From JAHJQQ01 sp963737555 (lineage in GTDB: Bacteria; Pseudomonadota; Gammaproteobacteria; Thiohalobacterales; Thiohalobacteraceae): a stretch of 64,000 bases of DNA. Below, in pieces: positions 1 through 9,790 of the stretch. The DNA is taken from NCBI GenBank assembly GCA_963737555.1, contig CAVTTB010000009.1:62001-126000 (forward strand), read 5' to 3'. Both the position numbers and the translations under genes were made by a program. The notes beneath the pieces are model-generated. The model had not been told where the DNA came from and did no database searches. It was given only the letters and a program-made list of their open reading frames with translations. Positions within the stretch are counted from its first letter, which is position 1, and each line of letters opens with the position of its first letter.

Positions 1-1
1 A

Positions 2-577
2 CGCGGCTATGCCTGCACGTTGGGTATACAGATGGTGCTGATACCGGAGTGCTATGACCAGGTCATCGCTGAAGCCGAACTGGGTGCCGAACTGGGCGTG
101 GACTATTTCGTTATCAAACACTGCTCCGATTCCGAATACAAAGAGATCGGCGTGGATTATAAAGATTACGAGCGCATCGAAGATGCGCTGAAGATCGCAG
201 AGGGCTATTCCACGGCCGACTATGCCGTGCAGGTCAAATGGAACAAGATCAAGGCGAGTGGTGAGACCGATTTGTATAAAAACGGTTTCCGCAAATACGA
301 CGTCTGCTATGGCACGCCGTTCCTGTTGCAGATCTCTGGCAATGGCAAGATTTATCCCTGCGGACCGTTCTTCAATAAGGATCGTTTCTATATCGGCGAT
401 CTGCACGACGACTCGTTCTACGATCTGGTGCACAGCGAACGCTACTGGGCCGTGCACAAGGATATCTCCGAGTCCGTCGATGTGCACAAAGACTGTGCCA
501 TCGGTTGCCGCCAGGATTACGTGAACAAATTCCTCTGGGATATCAAGAATCCGCCCGAGCACATCAACTTTATTTGA
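2..577 (+). CDS. Radical SAM protein, C-terminal SPASM part (5' truncated by window edge)
   Basis: The reading frame is open from the first bases, so the start and the radical SAM CxxxCxxC core lie outside the window; about 191 residues remain. The visible part ends in a SPASM-type auxiliary cluster region: a Cys in 'DVCYGTPF', a Cys in 'IYPCGPFF' and a late pair in 'KDCAIGCRQDYVN'. SPASM proteins bind additional 4Fe-4S clusters and modify peptides, sugars or other small substrates. The stop overlaps the next start (TGATG at 575-579), so it is translationally coupled to the sulfotransferase-like gene. Its position beside flagellin glycosylation genes suggests a role in making or tailoring a glycan or its side group, which is inference. 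The substrate cannot be told from this fragment. Confidence 0.75.
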   Translation, partial: RGYACTLGIQMVLIPECYDQVIAEAELGAELGVDYFVIKHCSDSEYKEIGVDYKDYERIEDALKIAEGYSTADYAVQVKWNKIKASGETDLYKNGFRKYDVCYGTPFLLQISGNGKIYPCGPFFNKDRFYIGDLHDDSFYDLVHSERYWAVHKDISESVDVHKDCAIGCRQDYVNKFLWDIKNPPEHINFI

Positions 578-1422
578 TGACCGCGACGCAAGACGGATCA
601 AAGCCTATGCAGGAATCGCGTTTCCAACAGCAGAGCAATGTCTTCTACATCACCTCCTGGGGGCATGCCGGCGATCACTGGTTGTCGAAGGCGCTGAATG
701 CCCATCCCGAAATCTTCGTGCTGAACGCGCATGAAGGTTCGCGACCGAAATATTTCAAAGACGGATTGGGTCGGCATCAGCGTCCGGATATCCTCCAGTA
801 CACGGCATTTCTCGAAGATATGGGCACGGACTACGCGGCCATCGGCGAATGCCATGCCTATCGCGCCTCGCAGATGCGCCCGGTGCAGGACAAGTACCAG
901 GATCGTGTGCCGATAATCAATCTGCTGCGGCATCCGCATGCCTGGCTGGATTTCTACATTCGTCACCGCGCCGGTAATGTGCGGATGCCGGACGGTTCCA
1001 GTGCTGCACTCGATCATGAGTGGGAACACAGTGAACATGCGCTGTTCGAAAAGCTGGGATTGCAGCCGTATACGCGCGCGGAGGTGGATATCTGGGCGGC
1101 GTATCAGGGCATGCTGTTGTTGAATCAGATTATCCCGGATATCGAATCCGGCGTCAGGCAGGTCCGGATCGAAGACATCCTGGCGGATCGACAGGTGTTT
1201 CAGTCGATGGTCGATTTTCTTACCCAGGGGCGTTGTCAGTACGACGAGGCGCTGTTCGATTGCGTTTACGGTTTCGCGCACAGGCTCTACCGCGGTGAAG
1301 AAACCGCTGTCGACGCCGCGGCCGTTCACGATCAATGGCCGCAATGGAAACGCGACGCCTTCAATAAAATCGTCTCACCGCGCGCGACCGATCTGTATAC
1401 ATCGGTGGGTTACCGGCTGTAG
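577..1422 (+). CDS. Sulfotransferase-like protein
   Basis: A 281-residue protein if started at the ATG that overlaps the upstream stop; an in-frame start at 505 would lie inside the upstream gene. The N-terminus has a degenerate 5'-phosphosulfate loop, 'SWGHAGDHWLSKALN', followed by 'NLLRHPHAWLDFYIRHRAG'. That second stretch resembles the 3'-phosphate (PAPS) binding strand and helix of sulfotransferases, where Arg and Ser/His contact the nucleotide. The rest has no recognised domain. The usual reaction would be transfer of sulfate from PAPS to a hydroxyl, here plausibly on a flagellar or surface glycan. The loop lacks the classical GxxKSGTTW form, so catalytic competence is uncertain. It is followed after 8 bases by a second sulfotransferase-type gene. 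Confidence 0.55.
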   Translation: MTATQDGSKPMQESRFQQQSNVFYITSWGHAGDHWLSKALNAHPEIFVLNAHEGSRPKYFKDGLGRHQRPDILQYTAFLEDMGTDYAAIGECHAYRASQMRPVQDKYQDRVPIINLLRHPHAWLDFYIRHRAGNVRMPDGSSAALDHEWEHSEHALFEKLGLQPYTRAEVDIWAAYQGMLLLNQIIPDIESGVRQVRIEDILADRQVFQSMVDFLTQGRCQYDEALFDCVYGFAHRLYRGEETAVDAAAVHDQWPQWKRDAFNKIVSPRATDLYTSVGYRL

Positions 1423-1430
1423 GGTCTGAG

Positions 1431-3991
1431 GTGGCAAGTGTGATCGGTGTGAAAGTCGCGGTGTGTTCCAGTATGAAGAGCGGCACTTGGTTGCTGCGTG
1501 AAATCGTCACGCAATTGACCGGTCTGCGCGCGTACGAACCGGATATCTCAGCGGGACGCCCACGCTACGATGATCCCGAGAGTTTGAGTATTTCCGCCGG
1601 ACAGTTTTTTCAGTTGGCATCTGCTGCCGACCGGTGCGGCGGGCGAGCGCCTGAGGCAATCCGGGGCAAAGTCGATATTCCTGGTGCGCAACATCTACGA
1701 CACGCTGTTGTCGATTCACCGGCACCTGCTGCACGATGTCGATGCCGAGATTGGCCGCGCCACAGGGCAGGCCAGTTTTCTCAGCCAGTTCTCCCACGAT
1801 CAGGCGCTGACCCTGGTGATCAACGGCTACCGCGAGGTGCCTTACGACTGGCACGGCATGGGGCCCGTGTTGTTTCACTTGCAGGAGTTGCTCGCGTATT
1901 CCATGAGCAACGATGTTTTGTTGACCAGCTTCGAGCGTCTGACGCAGAACAAGGCGGTCGAGGTGGCAAAGATCGCCGCGTATCTCGGTGTGGCATCGAG
2001 TGCGGCTTCAATCGAGGCGATCTGCGCTGCGACATCCATGGCGAACATGCGGGCAGCTGCACAACATCGCGGCCAGGGACAGGCGCATTTTCAGATCGGG
2101 TCGGTGGGTGGTCATGACGCAGAGCTGACACCCTTCCACAAAGTTCTGCTCAGGGGTGTGATGCAGAATGATGCACCACAATTGCCGGCGCTGGTCGTGA
2201 AAACCGGCTTCGGCGAGATTCTCAAGGGTAGTCACAGTCCCTATGCGCTACGCCCAAGGCACTACACCGTGATCCCGTTGGGCAGCGCTGCGCGACGTGA
2301 ACGCGCCTTGGCAACATTAGGTCAGGACTGGAACGCGCTGCTGAACCAAGACGGCGTCGAGCGCAGTGATCCGCAATGGTTGGGGGGTGTTCTGCTCGAA
2401 GCACTGGCGGGCGTCGTGGTCGAATCCGGCTGTCATGCGCGTCGATGTCGCGTGTTGATCTACGGCAAGAACCCGCTCAGCAACTGGATATTGCGTAGGC
2501 TCGATGGCGATCTGTACGAAGTACTCATCGTGCGGACGGGAATAGACGATTTGCCGACACGTCCTGACCTGTCCATCCAGGTCTTTGCGCATCTCGATGA
2601 GATAACTAACGAGGCGATGGACTGCATTCTGGTCACGGCGCTGGATCCACTGATCGCTGCGCGGCATCTGTCCGAGATGCGCTCGCATTTCTCGGGCCGA
2701 CCTGTCATCGCTGTAGATGAGGCGCTGCGCGACCGCGCCGAGCATCAACGTAAAACGATAATGACCGCCAGGTTCGATGCGTTGCGCGATTATATCGCCC
2801 TTGAATCGCGCCCAGTGGTCGTCTTCGTCGCCTCCAACGTCTACTTCAATCAACTGCGCATGAGCCGGGCGTTACAAGGCAGGGGTTGGGCGACGGTCGC
2901 ACTCTCCTTGCATTATGCCAAGGGCACACATCAACAGGAGTACTTCGATCATTCCTTGCATATCGATCTGGATATCCTGCTGTCCAGGCTGGCGGAGTTA
3001 GGCAGTGTGGTGGTGCACACCCAAGGCTGGTTGAATGCCTACCATATACCCGTGCTCATCGATGCCTTTCGCCCCGACGGTGTGCGGCATATCGTCGAGC
3101 TGATGGATGTGCAGAGTTTTTTCTTCCCGGATGGCGATGAAGCAAGCATGGCGCCGGCTATTATCCAGTGCTGGGGTGAGGGCGCCCTGGAGCATATCGC
3201 GCTGCAGAAGCGTTGCGAGCGTTATCTGGTCGCGCATGCCGAGGGGCTGGTTTTCACCGGGGGTAAAACGCATCAGGAAACTCTCTGGCCGCAGGATCCC
3301 GCGTCCGAGCGGTTCTGTAACTTCGCCAGTTATCCGCTGCGGGACTTTTTTGCGCAGCCAACCGACTTGCCGGTACCGCCAACAGCAAGTGAGTCGTGGC
3401 GCGTGGTGTTCGCAGGTGGTATCCCGCCCGGCGACGATCGACATCCGCATGCCTTGTTCGGCGATGCGCAGATTCTGCCGGTCATCGAGCGCCTGCTGGC
3501 GCAGAACATCTGCGTCGATGTCTACAATAATCCGACCATGATTCCAGAAAGGCGTCTGGCAGCGATGTATCCAGACTATGTCGCGCTGGCGCAGCGAGAT
3601 CCACGTTTTAACTTCGGCTTTGGTGCTTACCCCTGGGATTTGGCCGCAGCAGATAAGCGACCGGCATTTTGGTTTGATGCTGTATGAATTCGACGGCGTG
3701 TTGGTCGGCGAATTACATTTCAAGGCCATCATCCCCAGCAAGTTCTTTCAATATCTGGAAGCAGGCCTGCCGGTGCTGGTCAGTGATCGATTCACATCGG
3801 TGTGCGAATTGGTTGAACGTCACGGGATCGGTTTAGTCGTCAGCAACGAAGGCATGGACCACCTCGACGCAACGCTGCGTGGTCTGGATTATCGACAACT
3901 CCGGGAAAATGTCATCGCGGCACGTGCCGCGTTGAGCATGGAGGCGCAGATCCCTCGACTCGAAAAATTATACCGAGCTGCAAGCGCGTAG
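1431..3991 (+). CDS. Sulfotransferase-glycosyltransferase fusion (two apparent frameshifts)
   Basis: Reconstructed as one protein of about 852 residues. It starts at GTG 1431, with 'VAVCSSMKSGTWLL', a good P-loop for PAPS binding, followed by 'IFLVRNIYDTLLSIHRH', a typical PAPS 3'-phosphate segment. A middle region contains a Rossmann-like strand 'CRVLIYGKNPLSNWIL'. The last 380 residues look like a GT-B glycosyltransferase ending in 'IIPSKFFQYLEAGLPVLVS', the usual nucleotide-sugar binding region. Two +1 shifts break the frame: one in a run of six T at 1605-1610, where five T would join GQFF to SWHLLPTG, and one near 3645-3655, joining 'YPWDLAA' to 'ISDRHFGLMLYE'. Coding character is intact on both sides, so I read these as sequence errors. 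It probably builds and sulfates a surface or flagellar glycan. It could instead be two closely spaced genes. Confidence 0.6.
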
Positions 3992-4039
3992 AGCGCGGGT
4001 CATGTCGACTGCGCCAGGGTGACAATCAAGCATCAGCAG

Positions 4040-4054
4040 AGTGACGCTGTCACT
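4040..4054. other. Short hairpin between convergent genes
   Basis: AGTGAC-GCT-GTCACT is a perfect 6-bp stem with a 3-base loop at the junction of the two convergent glycan genes. It overlaps the last codons of the minus-strand gene. There is no T-tract, so a terminator role is only possible. Confidence 0.25.
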
Positions 4055-6009
4055 GTTCGAGTCGGGCGCGTATCTTTTCCAGCACAGTGCCGGCGGTTTT
4101 GTCATAGCCGAACTCGGCGATGGCCTTTCGGTGACACTGTTGCGCCAGTCCGCGGCGCAAATCGTCGTCAGCAAGAAATTTACGAACGGTATTGACAATG
4201 TTCAACTCATTACTGAAAAAGAATATTTCCCCGTCTTTTTCGAAGTAATCCGTGATGTCGAAGGCATCGAAGGGAATGCGCCGCGACAGCATGAAGGTCC
4301 CCGAACCCAGTATCTCCAGCGCGCGCATGTGAAACGAGGTGCCCGGACTGTTGTTGATACAGAGTCGTGCCTTGTTCATCAGTTCATTCAGCGCAGGGCC
4401 ATTTTCGGCGATGCCACGGGCCGCCGATTCAACGCCGGGATAGCGCTCCCAGTGCCGGCCATAGACACGCACATCGAATCCCTTCTCTACAAGGGCGCGT
4501 ATCGGGCGGTATTTTACAGCCAGCATGATGTCTTGGTTGATGCGCGTCGACTTGCACAGGTGCTCGACGAGTTCGTCGTGCGCAGCGATCTCGCAATTCT
4601 GCAGGTTGCGCAAGACGAAGGAGCGGCGAATCTTCGGCTCGACGACATACCGCCATAGATCGTCGATGAGCAGGCCATCGAGTGTCTTCATCATCATGAG
4701 GTAGACAACGATAAGCTCTTGCAGATCGATGCTGTTGTTATGCAGAAGTTCGGCCTCGTCCTGGTTCGGGGAAAAGGTGATGCCGGTGTCGCGCAGCGGC
4801 ATCAGGGTCGTCGCGGGATCGGGCAGATGTGACACGTACAATACATCGAACTCATCGTGTACCTCGGGACAGGGATGATAAACGTCAGTGTTGATGCCTA
4901 GCGGCAGCAGACTGATGTCATGGTCCCGATAGCAGGGTTTCTCCTTCAGGGTGTCTATCCATTGCGGGACAAATACGGAGGTGAAATCAAGACGCGAGAG
5001 CGTGCGTGTTTCGGGGTCCGTTATCCCCGGCAGCAGATCTTGCACCCAATTGAAGAATGGAACATTGGACGGAAAATAAGGGAACTCATCGCGAAAATGA
5101 TCGATATAGATGATCAGATCGGGGCGAAATTCATTGATGGTCGCCAGCAGATCGTACTTGGTCGTGCGCATGATGGCGGACGTCTCCTGGTGCAGGCAGT
5201 GTTGTGCAACCGAGTTTGTCGAATCCTGCCAGGAGATCGCGCATGCAGAATTGAAGGAAGCTGGTGAAACGCGAGGTGCAGCCGAGGATGCGCAGTGGGC
5301 GGTCGGCTGTGGCATAGACGTCACGCCAGGCGTTGCTGTCCATGCCGGCGTAGTAATCGGCAACCGCGTGTTCGATCGTATCAATACGTTGTGCGGTAGC
5401 TTCGGTCAACTGATTGATGCGTGTGACCGCTTGCTGGGCGAAGGCGGTCTCGTCAGGCGGCAGAAACAATAAATGCTGAGTTGGAAACATCGCCTGCCGG
5501 TTCTCGGACATGTAGGCGATATAGGCGTCGAGCGACTGTGGACCCGTCCAGATGAGCAGCCGCCCGGAGTTCAATGCTGTGCTGAGGTCATGAACACAGA
5601 GCGCGGCCAGCAGGGCGCAAGGGTCGGGTTCCAGTACATAGAGTGGCAGTGCGCTACCCAGCGTGTTTTTGTCCGTGTTGTCGGTGCGTTTGTAGAGCTC
5701 GATCAGTTCATGCCCCGAGCCGATGCCGATGACCAGGCAGATCGAGGCGCGATTGTCGAGCTTCGGTAAGGCGGCCAATGCGCTGTAGTTGGGATATGTC
5801 AGAACTTCATAAGTCCGTGCGTGGCGGGTGACCGACATGCCGGGTAGCGGGCTGGTGACAGAGAATGCCAAGTCCGGAAGATATTCAACCAGGATACGGT
5901 GAGCCTCAGGGTTGGTGTCCGCGAGCGCGTCGAGATTCTTCGCCAGCATGGCCGGCAGTTGCTGTTCGTCGTCACGGCTAATCATGCGGTGACTGTGGTT
6001 CGCATCCAT
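4050..6009 (-). CDS. Maf-like N-domain + CgeB-type glycosyltransferase (one apparent frameshift)
   Basis: Reconstructed length is about 652 residues. The N-terminal third has 'ICLVIGIGSGHELIELY' and 'PLYVLEPDPCALLAAL', the pattern of the N-terminal region of motility-associated (Maf) glycosyltransferases. The rest resembles CgeB/Glyco_trans_1_2 proteins: 'FDVRVYGRHWERYPG' and 'NNSPGTSFHMRALEILGSG', followed by 'DYFEKDGEIFFF'. The frame changes near 5185-5200, from '...GFDKLGCTT' to 'LHQETSAIMRTTKYD'; removing one C of a CC restores it. It is the last gene of the minus-strand nonulosonate operon, 46 bases after the ptmE-like gene, and converges on the sulfotransferase gene. The likely role is transfer of a sugar onto flagellin or onto the flagellin glycan; the acceptor is inference. 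Confidence 0.6.
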
Positions 6010-6055
6010 ACGGTTCGGTATCCTGATATTGTGTTTGCCAGATTCGCCGCGCGCA

Positions 6056-7102
6056 TCAGGCGAAGTATTGCGCGAAATCGTTCCCGGCCTGCTCGAATTG
6101 CTCCATCTGTCCGATGTCGATCCAGTAGTCGCGCAAGGGAAAGCTGCCGACGGCCTGATCGTCGCGGATCAGTGCTTCGAACAACGACGGCATGTCGAAG
6201 TATTTCCCGTTGGGGATGCGCTCGAGCATGTCCGGATTGAGCACATAGATTCCGGCGTTGACGTGATAACGCTGGATCGGTTTCTCGACAATATTGCAGA
6301 CGCGGTGCCCGTCCAGTTGGATCACGCCGTAGGGCACCTGATGATGGTATTCGCGCACGCATACGGTGGCCGACGAGGCCTGGCGCTGGTGAAAATCCAG
6401 CAGGCGGACGAAATCCACTTGCGTCAGCACATCGCCATTCATGACGAAGAACGGTTTGTCCGGACGCTCCGGTAACAGACTCAAGGCACCAGCGGTACCA
6501 AGCCGGGTGTTTTCCTCGATGTAGCGAATGTCCGCGTTCCATTGGCGGCCATCGCCGAAGTGTTCACGAATCATCTCGCCCATATAGTTGATGCACAGAT
6601 AGAAGCGGTGAAAGCCGTGACCGACAAAATTCTCGATAATCGTTTCAAGAATCGGTTTCGTACCGATCTTCAGCAAGGGCTTGGGGCGATCGTTGGTCAA
6701 GGGTCGCAGACGCGTGCCGAGTCCACCGGCCATCAACACGACGATATTGTCGCGCACCGGTTCCAGTGGCTGTTCGTAACGCGCCAGACCGACCATGCAA
6801 CCCTTGGCATCCAGCAAGGGTAGATGGCGCAGACTGTGACGTTGCATGGTGCGCTGCCAGAGCGATTCATCTTCATCGACCAGCGCCGTGCTCGGATTGG
6901 CGTTCATGAGCTTGGCAACGGCAGTGTCCAAGCCTTCACCGCGCAGCAGCGCGCGGCGGATGTCGCCATCGGTGACGGTGCCCATCAGATGGCAGCCGTC
7001 ATCCACCACCAGCGCGATCTGCATGCCGCCGTGGTCGATGACGGCCAGCACCTCTTTCATCGTCGCGGTGGAGGGAACGGCGATCTTTTTCCAGTCATTC
7101 AT
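6056..7102 (-). CDS. ptmE: CBS-domain sugar-1-phosphate nucleotidyltransferase (PtmE-like)
   Basis: This 348-residue protein has two parts. Residues 1-120 form a CBS pair ('IALVVDDGCHLMGTVTDGDIRRAL' region, then 'LRHLPLLDAKGCMVGL'). From about residue 120 there is a nucleotidyltransferase with the signature 'VVLMAGGLGTRLRPLT', the lysine pair 'RPKPLLKIG', 'NGDVLTQVDF' and 'DYWIDIG'. In Campylobacter, PtmE of the same architecture makes GDP-glucosamine, the entry to the GDP-sugar route to legionaminic acid. The downstream legB, legC, neuC, neuB and neuA homologues support the same role here. A small inverted-repeat element lies in the 174-bp gap between it and the upstream neuA-like gene. Substrate assignment rests on context. 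Confidence 0.85.
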   Translation of the reverse strand: MNDWKKIAVPSTATMKEVLAVIDHGGMQIALVVDDGCHLMGTVTDGDIRRALLRGEGLDTAVAKLMNANPSTALVDEDESLWQRTMQRHSLRHLPLLDAKGCMVGLARYEQPLEPVRDNIVVLMAGGLGTRLRPLTNDRPKPLLKIGTKPILETIIENFVGHGFHRFYLCINYMGEMIREHFGDGRQWNADIRYIEENTRLGTAGALSLLPERPDKPFFVMNGDVLTQVDFVRLLDFHQRQASSATVCVREYHHQVPYGVIQLDGHRVCNIVEKPIQRYHVNAGIYVLNPDMLERIPNGKYFDMPSLFEALIRDDQAVGSFPLRDYWIDIGQMEQFEQAGNDFAQYFA

Positions 7103-7165
7103 GCGTTATACGGACACCAGGGTACATCGATGGGGATCTGCTGAGATAAAAGCAATAAACGCGCC

Positions 7166-7250
7166 ATTCTCGTCATCCCGGCGAAGGCCGGAATCCAGGG
7201 GGAGGCATGGAGGCGGGTTCTGGATCGTTCGCCAGAATGACGGCAGTTCT
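7166..7250. repeat. MITE-like inverted repeat (CGTCAT...ATGACG type)
   Basis: A left arm at 7171-7198 begins CGTCATCCCGGCGAAGG and ends AATCCAG. An imperfect inverted copy at 7219-7242 begins TTCTGGAT and ends ATGACGG. The arms follow the common dispersed proteobacterial repeat of the CGTCATTCCCGCG...GAATCCAG kind. It sits in the only sizeable gap of the nonulosonate operon, between ptmE and neuA, and could form a hairpin in the transcript. Confidence 0.65.
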
Positions 7251-7276
7251 GAGCCTAAGTAAGTTCCATTCTGTTC

Positions 7277-8006
7277 TTAGACCAGACGGTCGCGCCAGGT
7301 CAGGCCGGCCGCGACCAGAGCCTCGGCCATGGCCCAGTCGGTGGGGTCATCGATGTCGAGGCTGGCGATCTGGTCCATGACCAGGCCGCGACTGCGGGGC
7401 GGAAAGAAACTGCGCTGTTCGCGCAGCACCGCGCTGCGAATCAGGTAGAGCGCGCCATTGGGCGTGAACAGCGGCTGCACGTCCTGGCGGCGGGTGATTT
7501 CCTCGGCTTGCCGCGCCAGCGGTTCGAGCTGGCCGCCATCATCTTGGCAAAACAGCGTGCCCAGACTGCGATAGATCGGTTTGATACCGATGACGGCATC
7601 CAGCGTCGGTGTTTTGCGTAGCAGTTGCAGGGCCTGCGCCAGTGCTGTCGGCGGACGGAACGGCGAGGTCGGTTGCAGCCATAGGAGATACTCGGCGCGC
7701 ACACCGCGTGATTGTTCCAGCCAGTTCAGCGCATGCAGGGCGACATCCACCGCCCCCGCTTGATCGGTGGCGAGTTCGGCTGGGCGCAGAAACGGCGCGT
7801 CCAGTCCGACGCTCGCGCCGATGGCTGCGAGTTCAGGATCGTCGGTGCTCAATAGGCACTGTGAATTATCCAGACCTGCCTGACGCACGGCCGCGGCCGT
7901 CCAGCCCAGCAACGGCAGATCGCCGAGGCTCGAGCGCGTTCTTGCGCGGCAGGCCTTTTGAGCCACCGCGTGCGGGAATGACAATGAGCAGATGGTCGGC
8001 GTTCAT
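7277..8006 (-). CDS. neuA: CMP-nonulosonate (CMP-legionaminate/sialate) synthetase (one apparent frameshift)
   Basis: The real start is ATG at 8006, ten bases after the neuD stop. It opens with 'MNADHLLIVIPARGGSKGLP', the nucleotide-binding signature of CMP-sugar synthetases. A +1 shift near 7930-7945 moves the frame, so that '...RGGSKGLPRKNA' continues as 'SLGDLPLLGWTAAAV'. The remainder has 'LLWLQPTSPFRPPTAL' and 'DIDDPTDWAMAEAL', both typical of the family. Reconstructed length is 242 residues. The enzyme activates a nine-carbon keto acid with CTP for transfer by a glycosyltransferase, here most likely the Maf protein encoded in the same operon. It is equivalent to LegF if the sugar is legionaminic acid. 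Confidence 0.85.
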
Positions 8007-8015
8007 TGGCGGCGC

Positions 8016-8681
8016 CTAGTCCGTCAGTGTGCGTTTGAGTTGCGCCGGTACCCCGGCGACCAGCGTGAACGGCGCTACATCGGCGATCACCGCCGCACCG
8101 GAGGCAATTACCGCCCCTGTGCCGATGCGGATGCCTTGATTGATGGTGGCGCCGGCGCCGATGTGGACACCGGTGCCGATGTGACAATCACCGCACACGA
8201 CCGCACCGGAGGCGATATGGCAATGGTCGCCCACCGTGCAGTCGTGCTCGATGACGGCACGCGTATTGATCAGCACGTTATTGCCCAATTGTGCGCCGGT
8301 GGCGATGACGGCCGTCGCAAGAATCTGATGACCGGCGCCGAGTCGTGCAGAAGGGCTGACAACCGCGCTGGGATGACAGGTCGAGGCGAAGTGATAGCCG
8401 GCTTTGACGAAACGTTGATAAAGCGCGTGCCGCGTATGCGTCGGTCCGACCGAGCCTACCCCGTTCACTAACAGGATACTGTCTGTGCTATGCGTGTATA
8501 CGGCGTGATCGTCGCCGAGATAAACAAGGTTCGACTCAGTTTCGCCTTGTGTCGGGGGCTCTACATCGGTGGCACCGAGTAGGGTGTGGCCCTGTGTAAG
8601 CAGCAGCTCCGCCAATACGCGCGCATGTCCACCGGCACCGAGGATAATGAGCGGGAGGGGCGGGAGAGTCGGCGGCGGCAT
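8016..8681 (-). CDS. neuD: NeuD/LegH-like sugar O/N-acetyltransferase
   Basis: A 221-residue protein if started at ATG 8681, which overlaps the neuB stop as TAATG; an in-frame ATG at 8696 lies 15 bases further up. The N-terminus 'LIILGAGGHARVLAELL' is the PglD/NeuD Rossmann-like binding motif. The C-terminal half is a left-handed beta-helix of hexapeptide repeats ('VGDHCHIASGAVVCGDCHIG' region), with a catalytic His in 'TRAVIEHDCTVGDH'. NeuD-type enzymes acetylate amino groups or hydroxyls of nonulosonates or their precursors. In the legionaminate pathway LegH acetylates the 4-amino sugar made by LegC, and this gene is the only acetyltransferase candidate in the operon. Confidence 0.85.
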   Translation of the reverse strand: MPPPTLPPLPLIILGAGGHARVLAELLLTQGHTLLGATDVEPPTQGETESNLVYLGDDHAVYTHSTDSILLVNGVGSVGPTHTRHALYQRFVKAGYHFASTCHPSAVVSPSARLGAGHQILATAVIATGAQLGNNVLINTRAVIEHDCTVGDHCHIASGAVVCGDCHIGTGVHIGAGATINQGIRIGTGAVIASGAAVIADVAPFTLVAGVPAQLKRTLTD

Positions 8682-9790
8682 TAGGCTTCGCTCCAAAAAT
8701 CAATGGGTTCATCGGCGGCATAGTCACGCTCGGCGCAGCGGTCCAGAGCGTCCCAATACTGCATCGGCGAAACACCGTTGGCGGGACGCTTGGCGGTCAG
8801 GTTGTCGGGACTGAATCGCTCGCCGGCACGAATCGGCCGCGCCGCCACCAGGGCCTTGCGTGCGATAGGCCGATTCTTCAGTTCCGAGGGTGCCGGTTCC
8901 TTGCGGCCGTGTCCCAGCGCCTGTTCGACTTCGCGGATGCCGTCGATCATGGCGCGCAATTCATCCGCTTCCAGCGAGGCTTGATGATCGGGGCCGGGCA
9001 GGGTGCGGTCCAGCGTGAAATGTTTTTCGATGATGCGCGCACCGCGGGCGACAGCGGCAATGGGGATGGTGATACCCGGCGTGTGATCTGAATATCCGAC
9101 GTTCAGGCCGAAGGCCTCGCGCAACGTGTCCATGGCGCGCAGATTCACATCCGCGAACGGGCATGGATATTCGGTGGTGCAGTGCAGCAGACTGACCTTG
9201 TCGCGTAAGGCCTGCCGTCCGGCTCCACTGGCATAGGCATTGGAAATCATTGTGGGAGTCGGGTTTGCGAACGCCTCGGTATAGCCGAAGGCCAGCAGCG
9301 CCAGCGCCTGTTCGATCTCAGCGAGTTCGGACATGCCGGTGGAAAGAATCAGTGGTTTTCCGGTACGGGCCAGCGTTAGTAACAGCGGACCGTTGGTGAT
9401 TTCACCCGAGCCGAGTTTGAGTGTGGCGACATTCAATGTATCGACCAGAAAGTGCGCGCTGTCGATATCGAACGGTGAAGACATGAACTCGATGCCGCGC
9501 GTGTTGCAGTATGCGAGCAATTGTAGATGTTGACTATGATCGAGCGCCAGAGCGCGGAGCATATCCAGCTGCGATTCGTCCGCGGCTGTGGTCTGTTGCT
9601 GATACACCGCTTTGGCGGCTTGCCGGCTGACCAAGGCCTCCGGGATGAAGGTCTGGAATTTCACCGCATCGGCACCGGCCGCGGCCGCTGCATCGATAAG
9701 CTGCAGCGCCAGCCCCAACGAACCGTTATGGTTGACGCCGGCCTCGGCGATGATCAAGGTTCGATCAAGCCTGCGTTCAGGCGACGACAT
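8681..9790 (-). CDS. neuB: Nonulosonate (legionaminate/sialate) synthase
   Basis: Start at ATG 9790 ('MSSPERRLDRTLIIAEAGVN'), overlapping the end of neuC by 14 bases; 369 residues. It contains the NeuB barrel motifs 'AEAGVNHNGSLGLA', 'ADAVKFQTF', 'KLGSGEITNGPLL', 'STGMSELAEI', 'LLHCTTEYPCP' and 'GYSDHTPG', and 'IIEKHFTLDRTLPGPDH', which carries metal-binding His residues. A C-terminal SAF (antifreeze-like) domain begins about residue 300 ('ARKALVAARPIRAGE'). It condenses phosphoenolpyruvate with a six-carbon amino sugar to give the nine-carbon acid. It is equivalent to LegI/PtmC if the substrate is the 2,4-diacetamido-trideoxymannose made by the neighbouring enzymes. Confidence 0.92.
   Translation of the reverse strand: MSSPERRLDRTLIIAEAGVNHNGSLGLALQLIDAAAAAGADAVKFQTFIPEALVSRQAAKAVYQQQTTAADESQLDMLRALALDHSQHLQLLAYCNTRGIEFMSSPFDIDSAHFLVDTLNVATLKLGSGEITNGPLLLTLARTGKPLILSTGMSELAEIEQALALLAFGYTEAFANPTPTMISNAYASGAGRQALRDKVSLLHCTTEYPCPFADVNLRAMDTLREAFGLNVGYSDHTPGITIPIAAVARGARIIEKHFTLDRTLPGPDHQASLEADELRAMIDGIREVEQALGHGRKEPAPSELKNRPIARKALVAARPIRAGERFSPDNLTAKRPANGVSPMQYWDALDRCAERDYAADEPIDFWSEA

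Noticed and set aside
598..1344. Long minus-strand open frame opposite the sulfotransferase-like gene
   Set aside because: No family motif, and it mirrors the codon pattern of the plus-strand gene; an antisense shadow.
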